A stretch of DNA of 64,000 nucleotides from Aldehydirespirator sp965261105 (GTDB taxonomy: Bacteria > Actinomycetota > Acidimicrobiia > Acidimicrobiales > Aldehydirespiratoraceae), in assembly GCA_965261105.1 (NCBI GenBank), contig CBDHCM010000006.1, positions 3,038,001 through 3,102,000 of the forward strand, given 5' to 3'. The notes beneath the pieces are model-generated. The model was given only the letters and a program-made list of their open reading frames with translations, was not told the DNA's origin and did no database searches. Shown piece after piece: positions 33,809 to 43,796 of this stretch (the stretch's first letter is position 1; each line of letters opens with the position of its first letter). The translations under genes and the position numbers were made by a program.

Positions 33809-35566
33809 GTGGCCGACGCCGAACACCCGCTGCTCGCCGGCTTGACTCCCGAACAGCGCGACGCGGTGACGACCGAGGCGTCCCCCATGTGCATCATTGC
33901 CGGCGCAGGCTCAGGCAAGACGCGGGTTCTCACTCGCCGCGTTGCCTGGCAGGCAATCCAGGGCCGGGCCGATCCCCGGCGCACCCTCGCGGTCACGTTC
34001 ACCAGGAGGGCGGCCCGCGAGCTGCGGGCCCGCCTGCGCAGGCTCGGGCTCAATGACGAGGTCAGGGCGGGGACCTTCCACGCGGTTGCGCTCGCACAGC
34101 TCCGCCGGTACGCCGCCGACTCCGGAAGGCGCCCACCTCGGATCCTCGAGAATGCTGGTGCTCTGATCGCCGAATTGCGGCCCAGGGCCGACCGCGCCGC
34201 CCGGATCGAATTCGCCAACGAGATCGGGTGGTGCCGGGCCCGGCTCGTGACCCCGGAGAAATACCCGCAAGCGGCACGGGCCGCCCGCCGGCGCTCCCCC
34301 CTGGGCCGAGCCGACCGCTTCGCCCAGTTCTACGCCGATTACGAGTCGGCCAAGAGCAAACGCCGGATGCTCGACTTCAACGACGTGCTGTCCCGGTCAC
34401 TGGAGCTGATGGCGGCCGAGCCCAGGCACGCCGCGGCCCACCGCTGGCTCCACCAGCACGTGCTCGTGGACGAGTTCCAGGACATCAACCCGTTTCAGTT
34501 CGCCCTGCTGAGGTCGTGGCTGGGGCCGGACTCGACGCTGGTGGTGGTCGGCGACCCCGACCAGGCCATCTACGGATGGAACGGCGCCGATCCCGAACTG
34601 ATCAACAACGTCGCCAAGCATCTGCCCGGCTGCGCGGTGCTGCACATGCGCACGAACTTCCGGTCCACGCCGGAGGTGCTGGCCGCCGCGGGCCGAGTCC
34701 TGGCCCGTTCGCCCCAGCCGGCGATGCGGCCGCCGGGAGACGAGCCGACGATCACGGTGTGCGACGGCGACGACGAGGCCGCGGTGCTGGCCCGGGCACT
34801 ACGACAGTGCCACCGGCCCGGTGCGCCGTGGCGCCGGCAGGCGGTGCTGGCCCGGACCAACGCGCTGCTCGAGCCCTTGCGCCGGGCGCTGCTGCGCCAG
34901 AACATCCCGGTGGCCGCCGCGGGCGAGGGCAGCCTGGTCCGCCGGCCCGAGATCACTGCGATGCTCGGGGCCTGGCCCCGCGGTGCGAGCCTCGCTGCCT
35001 GCGTGGCCGACACTCGCCAGCAGCTTCTCGACCCCAGCACCGCCAGAGCAGCTTCAGCGAGGCCGACCGCGACGCCTCAGCCCGCAAGCACGCCCGAAGC
35101 CCGCACCAACATAGAGACCTTCCTGGAGTTCGCCCAGGACCACCTGTCTCTCGACCCCGACTCCACAGTGGACTCCTTCACGACCGCGTTGCGGTACGAC
35201 AACCGGCTGTCAGGATCGTCAGACGGCGTCGATCTGATGACCTTCCACGCCGCCAAGGGACTGGAGTGGCCCATCGTTCACCTCGTCGGCCTGGAGGCGG
35301 GGTTCGTCCCCATCGCCCACGCCCGCACCGCGGCGGCGCGAGCCGAGGAGCGACGCCTGCTCCATGTGGCGGTCACTCGGGCCGAGCAGGAACTGCACCT
35401 TCTGTGGTGCGACCGGCGCGACCTGGGAGGCAACACCGTCGACAGGGAGGCGTCACCGTGGCTGAAGGCGATCACCGAAGCGGCCGGTCCCGGCCCCGGC
35501 GCCGTCGACCCCCGGGAGGCCATCGCCCGGGTCCGACAAGAGCTTCGAGCCCGACGAGAGCGCTGA
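33809..35566 (+). CDS. UvrD/Rep-type superfamily I DNA helicase
   Basis: The product is 585 residues from a GTG. SF1A motifs in order are: I AGAGSGKTRVLTRR (about 31-44), Ia LAVTFTRRAARELRARL, Ic AGTFHAVALAQLRRY, II VLVDEFQDINPFQ (about 218-230), III VVVGDPDQAIYGWNGAD (about 245-261), IV MRTNFRSTPEVL, V DLMTFHAAKGLEWP, VI LLHVAVTRAEQELHLLW. It would be a 3'-5' repair helicase. It is shorter than typical UvrD/PcrA and lacks a C-terminal HRDC domain; the 2B region is reduced. It is closest to the actinobacterial UvrD2 type. Confidence 0.88.
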   Translation: MADAEHPLLAGLTPEQRDAVTTEASPMCIIAGAGSGKTRVLTRRVAWQAIQGRADPRRTLAVTFTRRAARELRARLRRLGLNDEVRAGTFHAVALAQLRRYAADSGRRPPRILENAGALIAELRPRADRAARIEFANEIGWCRARLVTPEKYPQAARAARRRSPLGRADRFAQFYADYESAKSKRRMLDFNDVLSRSLELMAAEPRHAAAHRWLHQHVLVDEFQDINPFQFALLRSWLGPDSTLVVVGDPDQAIYGWNGADPELINNVAKHLPGCAVLHMRTNFRSTPEVLAAAGRVLARSPQPAMRPPGDEPTITVCDGDDEAAVLARALRQCHRPGAPWRRQAVLARTNALLEPLRRALLRQNIPVAAAGEGSLVRRPEITAMLGAWPRGASLAACVADTRQQLLDPSTARAASARPTATPQPASTPEARTNIETFLEFAQDHLSLDPDSTVDSFTTALRYDNRLSGSSDGVDLMTFHAAKGLEWPIVHLVGLEAGFVPIAHARTAAARAEERRLLHVAVTRAEQELHLLWCDRRDLGGNTVDREASPWLKAITEAAGPGPGAVDPREAIARVRQELRARRER

Positions 35567-35611
35567 GAGGCTGAGCGGATAGGCCCCAGGTCACGAAGAA
35601 TCACGCGGGGC

Positions 35612-35666
35612 GCTGAGCGAGGCCGTGGCCCGAGCGGCCCGTGAGCGCAGCGAACAAGAGCGGGAA
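35612..35666 (+). repeat. Intergenic repeat family, copy 1
   Basis: gctgagcgaggccgtggccc followed by gagcggcccgtgagcgcagc and a gaacaagagcgggaa tail. It is nearly identical to 52325-52379 and, over its first 34 bp, to the complement of 46418-46451. Weaker similarity extends about 45 bp to the left and 35 bp to the right in copies 1 and 2. It lies between the convergent ends of the helicase and antiporter genes. Confidence 0.85.
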
Positions 35667-35764
35667 ACACGACGCTTCGGCGCGAGGCGGCGATACCCAT
35701 TCGCGTTGGCGCTGAAGGCCCGCCCAGGTTGCGAGCGGGTTGACGGAAGGGTTGGCGGCCCGGG

Positions 35765-37993
35765 CTAGCCGCTCGAGGCGCGGGGCATGGCGACCACCAC
35801 GACGTTGGCGGAGCAGCGCTCCAGCACGGTCTCGACGGTGTGGCCGAGGAAGGGGCGGCCGTCCACGTTGCGCAGGGATGCTCCCAACACCACCAGGTCC
35901 GCCTCCTGCTCCTCGGCTACCGACACCAGGGTCGACGCCGGTGAGGGCCCCTCCTGGACCAGCGTGCGGGAATCGACGCCCATCTCCGCACCGCGCGCGC
36001 CGGCCGCCTCCATGAGGGAATCAACCACCTGGCGCGCCGACTCGCTGCGATCCTCGCCGAGCACGCGAGAAGCCAGCTTGCCGCGAGCCAGACGGGCGGG
36101 GAGCATCGGAAACTGGCGACGCTGGCGCTGCACCACGTGGGTCAGGACCACCTCGGTGCCGAGCTGGCCGCTCACCCCGAAGGCAACCTCCTGAGCAGCC
36201 GTGGAAGACCGCGTACCGGTAACGGGCACGATGACGCGGGTGAAGGCGCCCGGCAGCGCCGTCTCGAGGCCCTCGGCCCGTCTCACGATCACCACCGGCA
36301 GCGACGAGCGGAGCAGCATCTCGTCGACCATGGGCGAGTACAGCTGGCCCTCGTGGCGGCCGGCCACGCCCACGCATATCGCCCCGTAGCCCAGACGGGC
36401 CTCGGCCACAATGGCGGACGCAACGACGGCGCCGGCCGGGCTGGCCACCCGCACCTGCCGGTGGTCGACGGAGCGCCCGTCAAGAACGCTGCGGATGACG
36501 GTTATGTCGGGCCACCGGTCGCCGGTTGAGCCGTCGGGGCCGTACGATGCGCCCGATCCGCTGTCGGCCGTCACCGAGATCACCGTCGCGGGCACCTGCA
36601 CCGGCCACGCGAAGTGCATGAGCTGGGCGGCCGCGATGGAAGCGGGCTCAGCCCTCGAGGGCAGCAGCAGCCGGGACGAGCGAACCACCAGGTTCCGGCT
36701 GAGGGCCTGCTCGCGCTCGAGGCGCTCGCGCTCATCGGGAGAACCCATCCAGTCGCGCACCGCCAGCCGCAGGCTCACCGCAGCGAACACCGACGTCACC
36801 AGGGGCACTATCACGATCACCGTGTACGCCGTCTCGCTGAACACCCCCAGCGACAGCCCCACCGAAGCGATCACGATCTCCAGCGCGCCCCTGGCATTGA
36901 GCCCCGCTCCCAAGGCCACCGCGGCCCGCTGCGACTGGCCTGCGAGCCTCGCGCCGAGGAAGGCGCCCGCGAACTTGGCCACTATGGCGACGGCCATCAC
37001 AGCGACTGCCCACACCATCGCCCGGCCCTCGCCCAGAAGCGACAGATCGACCCTCAGCCCAGCCGTGGCGAAGAACACCGGAGCCAGGAAGGCGTTGGTG
37101 AGCGACTCGATGTGGTGGACGACCTCGTGCTGCTGGAACCGCGAGCGGTTGAGCACCACTCCCGCCACGAAGGCTCCGAGCACAGCCTCGATGCCCAGCG
37201 CCTGCGTGGCCACGCCGAAGGCCAGCATGGTGACCACCGCAATGGCGAGCGCGCCCCCCAGGTTGGGGCCGTCGCGCCGGACCCTGCGCAGGCACGCGTC
37301 GACAGCTCGCTGGCCCAGCGTCATGGCCAGCGCCAGGAAGGCGGCCAGGCCGAGCACCGTGCGCAGCGTGCCGGTGACCGACACCTCGCCCACGGTCGCG
37401 AACCCTGCGAACACGGCCAGCATCACCCAGCCGACCACATCGTTGGCCATGCCCGCAGCCACCGTGATCTGGCCGAAGTCCCGCCTCATCAAGCCCAGCT
37501 CAGAGAGGATCCTCGCGATCACCGCCAGCGCCGACACCGACAGCGCCGCCGCGACGAACAGCGCGAACACGGTCCGGTCAGCGCCGCCGCCCACGAAGTC
37601 ATCCGGCAACAGCAGGCCAGTTACCAGTCCACCGGCCAGCGGCACGACCAGGCTGAACCCCGTCACCAGCGCCGCGGCTCGGCCGAGGCGCCGTATCAGC
37701 GCGAGGTCGGTCTCGAATCCGGCCGTGACCAGCAGCAGGGCAACCCCGAGCCAGGTCACCGCGAACAACGCGCCCGAGGAGATCTCCGAATGCGGCAGGA
37801 ACCAGTCGAAGCCGCTGGGCCAGACCTGGCCGAAAACCGAAGGCCCCAGCAACACCCCGGCGGCCAGGTGGCCGATCACCGAGGGCAGCCCGACCCTGCG
37901 CATCCCGTAGCCCGCGACGCGGGCCGCCACCACGAGAACCAGCAGCTGCGTCCAGAAGACGAGCAGCTCGTGCTCATCCAACGGCGTTAGCAC
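35765..37993 (-). CDS. CPA2-family cation/proton antiporter with universal stress domains
   Basis: The 742-residue protein starts at a GTG. The first about 400 residues hold around 12 membrane segments of the Na+/H+ exchanger fold (VGLPSVIGHLAAGVLLGPSV, the GMANDVVGWVMLAVF helix with the paired Asn-Asp, and ALGAGLNARGALEIVIASVG). The C-terminal 330 residues hold two cytoplasmic UspA-like domains (AAQLMHFAWPVQVPATVISV ... and VTGTRSSTAAQEVAFGVSGQ ..., ending VVLGASLRNVDGRPFLGHTV), which may sense nucleotides. It exchanges K+ or Na+ for protons. It overlaps the end of the exonuclease gene by 7 nt, so the two are co-transcribed. Confidence 0.88.
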   Translation of the reverse strand: MLTPLDEHELLVFWTQLLVLVVAARVAGYGMRRVGLPSVIGHLAAGVLLGPSVFGQVWPSGFDWFLPHSEISSGALFAVTWLGVALLLVTAGFETDLALIRRLGRAAALVTGFSLVVPLAGGLVTGLLLPDDFVGGGADRTVFALFVAAALSVSALAVIARILSELGLMRRDFGQITVAAGMANDVVGWVMLAVFAGFATVGEVSVTGTLRTVLGLAAFLALAMTLGQRAVDACLRRVRRDGPNLGGALAIAVVTMLAFGVATQALGIEAVLGAFVAGVVLNRSRFQQHEVVHHIESLTNAFLAPVFFATAGLRVDLSLLGEGRAMVWAVAVMAVAIVAKFAGAFLGARLAGQSQRAAVALGAGLNARGALEIVIASVGLSLGVFSETAYTVIVIVPLVTSVFAAVSLRLAVRDWMGSPDERERLEREQALSRNLVVRSSRLLLPSRAEPASIAAAQLMHFAWPVQVPATVISVTADSGSGASYGPDGSTGDRWPDITVIRSVLDGRSVDHRQVRVASPAGAVVASAIVAEARLGYGAICVGVAGRHEGQLYSPMVDEMLLRSSLPVVIVRRAEGLETALPGAFTRVIVPVTGTRSSTAAQEVAFGVSGQLGTEVVLTHVVQRQRRQFPMLPARLARGKLASRVLGEDRSESARQVVDSLMEAAGARGAEMGVDSRTLVQEGPSPASTLVSVAEEQEADLVVLGASLRNVDGRPFLGHTVETVLERCSANVVVVAMPRASSG

Positions 37994-38790
37994 TGCCCGG
38001 CTACCTCCTCCAATTCCAGATCAACGAACAGGGGGGCGTGGTCGCTGGGCGGGTCGTCCTTGGGACCCTTGCGCTCATTGCGGTCGACGAGCACAAAGCT
38101 GGTTGCGTCGGCCACTGGACGCGTCCCCAGCACGAGGTCGATGCGCATCCCCCTGCGCTTGTGGAAGGCGCCTCCCCGGTAGTCCCACCACGTGAACAGG
38201 CCTTCATCGGTGTGGTGCTCTCGGAACACGTCGACCAGGCCCCACTCGAGCAGGCCGGCCAGACGATCCCGCTCCGGACCGCTGGTGTGGGTGGTTTCGG
38301 TGAAGGCGGCGGGGTCGTACACGTCTCGGTCGTCGGGGGCGACGTTGAAGTCGCCGCACACCACCGCGGGCGCGCCCGGGTCGGCCTGGATGTCGAGCGA
38401 GGCCCGCAGCCGGCGCAGCCAGTCGAGCTTGTAGTGGTAGTGGTCGTGGCCGATGGCCCGGCCGTTGGGGACGTAGCAGGATCCCACCCGGACGCCCCCG
38501 CAGGTGGCCCAGGCGAGCCGGGCGTCGGGATCCGGCTCGATGCTGTCGCCGAATCCGGCCACTGGATCCTCGAGCCCCACCCGGCTCAGCACGGCGACAC
38601 CGTTCCAGCGTCCCTCGCCGTGATGGAAGCAGTCGTAGCCGAGCGCCTGAAAGGCCAAGGCCGGGAAGGCGTCGTCGGCGAGCTTGGTCTCCTGCAGGCA
38701 CACCACATCCGGCGAGAACGACTCGATCCAGCGCTGCACCCGGCCCAGGCGCGCCTTCAACGAGTTGACGTTCCAGGTGACGACCCGCAC
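37987..38790 (-). CDS. xthA: Exodeoxyribonuclease III (AP endonuclease)
   Basis: The 267-residue EEP-superfamily nuclease has MRVVTWNVNSLKARLGRVQR, DVVCLQETKLADD (catalytic Glu), GRWNGVAVLSR, VPNGRAIGHDHYHYKLDWLR, VVCGDFNVAPDDRDVYDP (Asp/Asn), FTWWDYRGGAFHKRRGMRID, and PSDHAPLFVDLEL (catalytic Asp-His). It removes 3' blocking groups and incises abasic sites. Length is normal. It is followed by the antiporter with a 7-nt overlap. Confidence 0.93.
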   Translation of the reverse strand: MRVVTWNVNSLKARLGRVQRWIESFSPDVVCLQETKLADDAFPALAFQALGYDCFHHGEGRWNGVAVLSRVGLEDPVAGFGDSIEPDPDARLAWATCGGVRVGSCYVPNGRAIGHDHYHYKLDWLRRLRASLDIQADPGAPAVVCGDFNVAPDDRDVYDPAAFTETTHTSGPERDRLAGLLEWGLVDVFREHHTDEGLFTWWDYRGGAFHKRRGMRIDLVLGTRPVADATSFVLVDRNERKGPKDDPPSDHAPLFVDLELEEVAGQC

Positions 38791-38903
38791 ACGCCGACCC
38801 TATCCCGGCAGCAGACGCGGGCCCAGAGGATCCGCGTTCGGCCTGCCGACTGACGACCCGCACACGCCAGCCATGTCCCGGCGGGGAAGTAGGATCGTTC
38901 GCC

Positions 38904-41900
38904 ATGAGCGACTGGACTCGTAACGAGGCGAGCGACGAGTTGGGCGCCAACGCCTGGGTCCTCGACGAGATGCGCGACCTGTGGGCGGCCGACCCGACAT
39001 CGGTGGACGACTCCTGGCGCGCCCTCTTCGAAGGCGAGCCTCCGCGGACGCAGAGCGCCAAGACCGCCTCGCCGGCCGCGCCGCGGACCACTATCGACAC
39101 GACCGCCACCGACGTGACCTCGCCCGCCACCGCCGCCGGCGTGACCGCTCGGCCCGAGGCCAAGACCCGGCCGGAGCGCGCTCCCAAGGCGGACCCGGCC
39201 GACCACCCGCCCGCAGGCGAGCCGATCCGAGGCGTCGGCCACCCGCCCGCAGGCGAGCCGGCACCGGCTGCCGACCACCCGCCCGCAGGCGAGCCGATCC
39301 GAGGCGTCGGCGCTCGGATCGTCTCCAACATGGAGGCCAGCCTGGCCGTGCCGACGGCCACGAGCTTCCGCGATGTCCCCGCCAAGCTCCTGGAGGTGAA
39401 CCGCAAGGTCATGAACGGCCACCTCGGCCGCAAGATGGTGCGCAAGGTCTCGTTCACCCACCTGATCGGCTACGCGGTCGTGCGAGCCATCGCCGACACC
39501 GTGCCGGCCATGAACAACATCTTCGCCACGGACGCGGAGGGCAAGCCGAGGATCGTGCGACCCGGTCACATCGGCCTGGGGATCGCAGTCGACATCGCCC
39601 GCGACGACGGCACCCGCTCGCTGATGGTGCCGTGCATCCCCGACGCCGACACCCTCGACTTCGCCGCCTTCGTGGACCGCTACGACGAACAGATCGCCAA
39701 GATCCGCGAGAACCGGCTGAGCGCCGACGACATGCACGGCGTCACCGTCACCATCACGAACCCCGGCACCCTCGGCACCCGGCAGTCCGTACCCCGACTG
39801 ATGATCGGGCAGGGAACGATCGTCGGTGTCGGAGTGCTGGCGTTCCCCACCGAGTACGAGGCCGCCGACCCTTCCCTGCTGGCCGATCTGGGCGTGAGCA
39901 AGCTGCTGACCATCTCGAGCACCTACGACCATCGCGTCATCCAGGGCGCCGAGTCGGGGCTGTTCCTGCAGAGGGTTCACGACCTGTTGCTGGGCGGGGA
40001 CGACTTCTACGGCAAGGCCTTTCGCTCCCTTCACATCCCGTACGAGGCCGTCAAGTGGCGGCGCGACGTCAACCCCGTGGACCGGGAAGCGGCGATGCTC
40101 GAGAAGCAGGCCAAGGTCAACCAGCTCATCAACCAGTACCGGGTGCGGGGCCATCTGATCGCCGACCTCAACCCGCTGCGCGACGAGGCCCCGGTCATGC
40201 ACTCCGAGCTCGATCCAGCCACCTACGGGCTGACCATCTGGGACCTCGACCGCGAGTTCCTGACCGGCAGCGAGACCGGGATCTATGCCACCGTCGGCCG
40301 GACCCGCCGCATGAAGCTCGGCGACCTGCTGGGCGTGCTGCGCGACGCCTACTGCCGCACCGTCGGCGTGGAGTACATGCACATCCAGGAGCCCCCGGAG
40401 AAGCGGTGGATGCAGGAGCAGATCGAGGGCGCCGACACGACGCTCAAGAGTGAGGACCAGCGCCGCATCCTCAGCCAGCTCAACGCGGCCGAGGCCCTCA
40501 GCAGCTTCCTGGGGACCAAATACGTCGGCCAGAAGCGCTTCGGGCTCGAGGGCGCCGAGTCGGCCATCCCGCTGCTGGACGCCCTGCTGACATGCGCCGC
40601 CGACGCGCCCCTCGCGGAGGTGGTGATGGGAATGGCCCACCGGGGGCGGCTGAACGTGCTCGTCAACCTGGTGGGAAAGACCTACCACGAGCTGTTCAGG
40701 GAGTTCGAGGGAGCCATAACCGAGGACCAGATCCAGGGCAGCGGCGACGTGAAGTACCACCTCGGCCAGATCGGCGCCTACGAGAGCCCGTCAGGCAAGC
40801 ACCTGCTGGTCGAGTTGGCCGCCAACCCCTCCCACCTCGAGGCCGTCGACCCCGTGGTGGTGGGCATGGCACGGGCGCGCATGGACAACATCGCGCCCGC
40901 CGGCGGCTACGGCCCCTACCCGGTCATGCCGCTGCTGATCCACGGCGACGCCGCCTTCGCGGGCCAGGGCGTGGTGGCCGAGACGTTCAACCTGAGCCTC
41001 ATCAAGGGATACCGCGTGGGCGGAACGATCCACCTGGTGATCAACAACCAGCTGGGATTCACCACCACGCCGGACTCGGCCCGCTCCACGCAGTACTCCA
41101 CCGACGTGGCCAAGATGGTCGGCGCGCCGATCTTCCATGTGAACGGGGACGATCCCGAGGCCTGCGTGCGCGCCGCCCGGCTGGCCTTCGCCTACCGCCA
41201 GCGGTTCAGCAAGGACGCCGTGATCGACATGATCTGCTACCGGCGCCACGGGCACAACGAGGGCGACGACCCCAGCTACACGCTGCCGGAGATGTACCGC
41301 CGCATCAACGCCAAGCCCACCGTGCGCGCCCAGTACACCGAGTCGCTGATGAAGCGGGGCGACCTCAGCGCCGAGGAGGTGGACGCATCCCTGGCCGAGT
41401 TCCGCAAGCAGCTCCAGGCCGCCCTGGACGAGACCCGCGACGCGGCGCCCGGCCACATCGTCCGGGCCAGGCGCCCACCCGAGCCGATCGGCGTGCTGCC
41501 CCACGTTCGCACCTCCATCGACACGGTCAGCGTGGAGCGCATCCACGAGGCCCTGAACACCGTGCCGAGCGGCTTCACCGTCCATCCGAAGCTGGCCAAG
41601 CAGTTCGAGCAGCGCAACCGGATGTTCCGCGACGGCGAGATCGACTGGGGTCTGGGCGAGGCCATGGCGTTCGGATCGCTGCTCATGGAGGGCACTCCCG
41701 TTCGACTCAGCGGCCAGGACAGCCGCCGCGGGACCTTCTCGCACCGGCACTCCCTCCTCGTGGACTACGTCACCAGCGAGGAGTACGTGCCGCTGGCCAC
41801 GCTGTGCGAGCGCACGGCCCATCTCTGGATCTATGACTCCCTGCTGTCGGAGTACGCCGCTTTGGGATTCGAGTACGGCTACGCGGTGGCCAAACCGGAG

Positions 41901-42677
41901 GCCCTGGTCATGTGGGAGGCCCAGTTCGGCGACTTCGCCAACGGGGCCCAGATCATCATCGACCAGTTCATCGTGGCGGCCGAGGACAAGTGGGGCCAGC
42001 ACTGCGGGATCGTGCTGCTGCTGCCGCACGGCATGGAGGGCCAGGGTCCGGAGCACTCGTCGGCCCGCATCGAGAGGTTCCTCACACTGGCCGCGGAGGA
42101 CAACATGCACGTGTGCCAGCCCACGTCCGCGGCTCAGTACTTCCACCTGCTGCGCCGCCAGATGATCCACCGCGTCCGCAAGCCCCTGATCTTGTTCACA
42201 CCCAAGTCTCTGCTGCGCTCCAAGGCCGCCCGCTCGAAGGTCACCGAGTTGACTTCGGGCACATTCGAGGAGGTGCTGAGCGACCCCGGCGTGGAGGCGG
42301 CGACCGTCGATCCCGACGCCGTGGCCAAGGTGGTCTTGTGCAGCGGCAAGGTCGGTTACGCGGCCATAGACCTGCGAGACGAGCATCGAGCCCCGCTGGC
42401 CGTGTGCCGCGTTGAGCAGCTCTTCCCGTGGCCGTTCTCGGCTGTGGAACTCCAGCTGCGCAGGTTCCCCAGCGCCTCCGAGATCGTGTGGCTGCAGGAG
42501 GAGCCCGAGAACATGGGCGCCTGGAACGGGATCAAGGGGCGGCTGTACGAGGCCTACGGTGAGACCTACCGCATCCGCAGAGTGAGTCGCCCCGAGTCGG
42601 GCAGCCCCGCGGGCGGCAGCCCCACGGTGCACGCACAGGAACAGCAGGACCTTCTCGAAGCGGCGGTGCTGGCCTGA
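38904..42677 (+). CDS. kgd: Multifunctional 2-oxoglutarate decarboxylase/dehydrogenase (Kgd/SucA)
   Basis: The 1257-residue protein has three parts. An N-terminal segment (WVLDEMRDLWAADPTSVDDS) is followed by a Pro/Ala-rich linker (about 45-135) holding three HPPAGEP repeats. An E2-like acyltransferase domain (about 140-370) ends at STYDHRVIQGAESG, with the catalytic His. The ThDP-dependent E1 domain (about 385-1245) contains MAHRGRLNVLVNLVGKTYHE, HGDAAFAGQGVVAETFNLS, RRHGHNEGDDPSYTLPEMY and LLPHGMEGQGPEHSSAR. This fused layout without a lipoyl domain is an actinobacterial hallmark. It converts 2-oxoglutarate in the TCA cycle together with lipoamide partners encoded elsewhere. Confidence 0.95.
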   Translation: MSDWTRNEASDELGANAWVLDEMRDLWAADPTSVDDSWRALFEGEPPRTQSAKTASPAAPRTTIDTTATDVTSPATAAGVTARPEAKTRPERAPKADPADHPPAGEPIRGVGHPPAGEPAPAADHPPAGEPIRGVGARIVSNMEASLAVPTATSFRDVPAKLLEVNRKVMNGHLGRKMVRKVSFTHLIGYAVVRAIADTVPAMNNIFATDAEGKPRIVRPGHIGLGIAVDIARDDGTRSLMVPCIPDADTLDFAAFVDRYDEQIAKIRENRLSADDMHGVTVTITNPGTLGTRQSVPRLMIGQGTIVGVGVLAFPTEYEAADPSLLADLGVSKLLTISSTYDHRVIQGAESGLFLQRVHDLLLGGDDFYGKAFRSLHIPYEAVKWRRDVNPVDREAAMLEKQAKVNQLINQYRVRGHLIADLNPLRDEAPVMHSELDPATYGLTIWDLDREFLTGSETGIYATVGRTRRMKLGDLLGVLRDAYCRTVGVEYMHIQEPPEKRWMQEQIEGADTTLKSEDQRRILSQLNAAEALSSFLGTKYVGQKRFGLEGAESAIPLLDALLTCAADAPLAEVVMGMAHRGRLNVLVNLVGKTYHELFREFEGAITEDQIQGSGDVKYHLGQIGAYESPSGKHLLVELAANPSHLEAVDPVVVGMARARMDNIAPAGGYGPYPVMPLLIHGDAAFAGQGVVAETFNLSLIKGYRVGGTIHLVINNQLGFTTTPDSARSTQYSTDVAKMVGAPIFHVNGDDPEACVRAARLAFAYRQRFSKDAVIDMICYRRHGHNEGDDPSYTLPEMYRRINAKPTVRAQYTESLMKRGDLSAEEVDASLAEFRKQLQAALDETRDAAPGHIVRARRPPEPIGVLPHVRTSIDTVSVERIHEALNTVPSGFTVHPKLAKQFEQRNRMFRDGEIDWGLGEAMAFGSLLMEGTPVRLSGQDSRRGTFSHRHSLLVDYVTSEEYVPLATLCERTAHLWIYDSLLSEYAALGFEYGYAVAKPEALVMWEAQFGDFANGAQIIIDQFIVAAEDKWGQHCGIVLLLPHGMEGQGPEHSSARIERFLTLAAEDNMHVCQPTSAAQYFHLLRRQMIHRVRKPLILFTPKSLLRSKAARSKVTELTSGTFEEVLSDPGVEAATVDPDAVAKVVLCSGKVGYAAIDLRDEHRAPLAVCRVEQLFPWPFSAVELQLRRFPSASEIVWLQEEPENMGAWNGIKGRLYEAYGETYRIRRVSRPESGSPAGGSPTVHAQEQQDLLEAAVLA

Positions 42678-42683
42678 GACCCA

Positions 42684-42753
42684 GTGCCGCGGCCATTGCG
42701 TCCGGTGGCACGCGGTGCCGCGGCCATTGCGTCCGGTGGCACGCGGTGCCGCG
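42684..42753 (+). repeat. 31-bp tandem repeat of hairpin units after kgd
   Basis: Two full copies of a 31-bp unit (gtgccgcggccattgcgtcc + ggtggcacgcg; 42684-42714 and 42715-42745) plus eight bases of a third. Each unit folds as gtgcc...ggcac with CGG/CCG pairs inside, giving two consecutive hairpins 7 nt after the kgd stop. A transcription terminator or mRNA-stabilising role is likely. Confidence 0.75.
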
Positions 42754-42771
42754 TCGACGCGGTCTGCGCCC

Positions 42772-43536
42772 TTGAGCGCTGAGCATCGGATCGCCGACGA
42801 TCATCGCCTGGCGGCAGACCTCGCCCACCGGGCCGGGCAGCTGCTGATCGAGCTGCGGGACAGGCTCGTCAACGAGGGCGCACCTACGGCTGTGCTGCGC
42901 GCCGAAGGCGACCGCCAGGCTCACGAGCTGCTGGCCGCCGCGCTGGCCGCGGCCCGTCCCGGCGACGCCGTGCTGTCAGAGGAGGGGGCCGACGACGCAG
43001 CCCGGCTCGGCGCGGAGCGGGTGTGGGTGGTCGACCCTCTCGACGGCACCCGGGAGTTCTCCGAGCCGGGCCGCACCGATTGGGCCGTGCATGTGGCCCT
43101 GGTCGTCGGCGAGCGTCCGGTCGCGGGGGCCGTTGCCCTCCCTGCGCTGGGACTGACCCTCTCGACGGCCGATCCTCCCCGGCTTCCCTCGGCCCGGACC
43201 GGCCCGCCCCGGCTGGTCGTGTCGCGTTCACGCCCCCCGCCGCAGGCTCGGGCCGTGGCCGCGGCGCTCGGCGCCGAGGTGGAGCCGCTGGGCTCGGCCG
43301 GCGCCAAGTCGATGGCCGTGGTGCGGGGCTACGCCGACGTCTACGTCCACGCCGGAGGCCAGTACGAGTGGGACTCCTGTGCGCCGGCGGCCGTGGCCGC
43401 CGCGGCCGGATGTGCGGTGAGCCGCCTCGACGGCACGGACCTGCGCTACAACCAGCCCGACCCCTACCTGCCCGACCTGGTGATCTGCCGTCCCGAGCTG
43501 GCCGAAGCGGTGCTCGCCGCGCTGGCAGCCCAGTAG
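42772..43536 (+). CDS. cysQ: CysQ-type 3'(2'),5'-bisphosphate nucleotidase
   Basis: The product is about 254 residues from a TTG at 42772 (MSAEHRIADDHRLAADLAHR); the frame is open up to 42715, but that stretch is the hairpin repeat. Inositol-phosphatase-fold metal sites are DAVLSEEGADD (Glu-Glu), VWVVDPLDGTREFSEPG (the DPxDGT motif), and EWDSCAPAAVAAAAG near the C-terminus (WDxxAP). It removes the 3' phosphate of PAP/PAPS from sulfur assimilation. It is downstream of kgd, separated by strong hairpins. Confidence 0.85.
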   Translation: MSAEHRIADDHRLAADLAHRAGQLLIELRDRLVNEGAPTAVLRAEGDRQAHELLAAALAAARPGDAVLSEEGADDAARLGAERVWVVDPLDGTREFSEPGRTDWAVHVALVVGERPVAGAVALPALGLTLSTADPPRLPSARTGPPRLVVSRSRPPPQARAVAAALGAEVEPLGSAGAKSMAVVRGYADVYVHAGGQYEWDSCAPAAVAAAAGCAVSRLDGTDLRYNQPDPYLPDLVICRPELAEAVLAALAAQ

Positions 43537-43796
43537 CGGGCTTCGTCCGAGCCGAGCGCAGGCTCATCTTGTGCCACTACCCGCATCGACAGAGCCAAGG
43601 TCCGGATTCAACGACTCAGCAGTAGACCGTTAGCTAGTTGATGTGCTCTCATCCATCGGGGCCGCAAGCACCCGAGATACCGCGTCCGCGTCGCGAAGAC
43701 GGGCGATTTGTATCTCATCGACCAGCCTGTCCGGGATTGCCGGCACGCCCGATCAGGGTGCAATGCGTCGAATCGGCACACGGTAAGCTAACCCTC

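Noticed and set aside
40791..42632. 613-codon and 667-codon minus-strand frames opposite kgd
   Set aside because: kgd motifs are unambiguous on the plus strand; antisense openness is expected from GC-rich third positions.
43630..43743. Short minus-strand frame reading EIQIARLRDADAVSRVLAA
   Set aside because: Resembles a GNAT N-terminus, but only about 36 codons remain and there is no following acetyl-CoA motif; too short to call.
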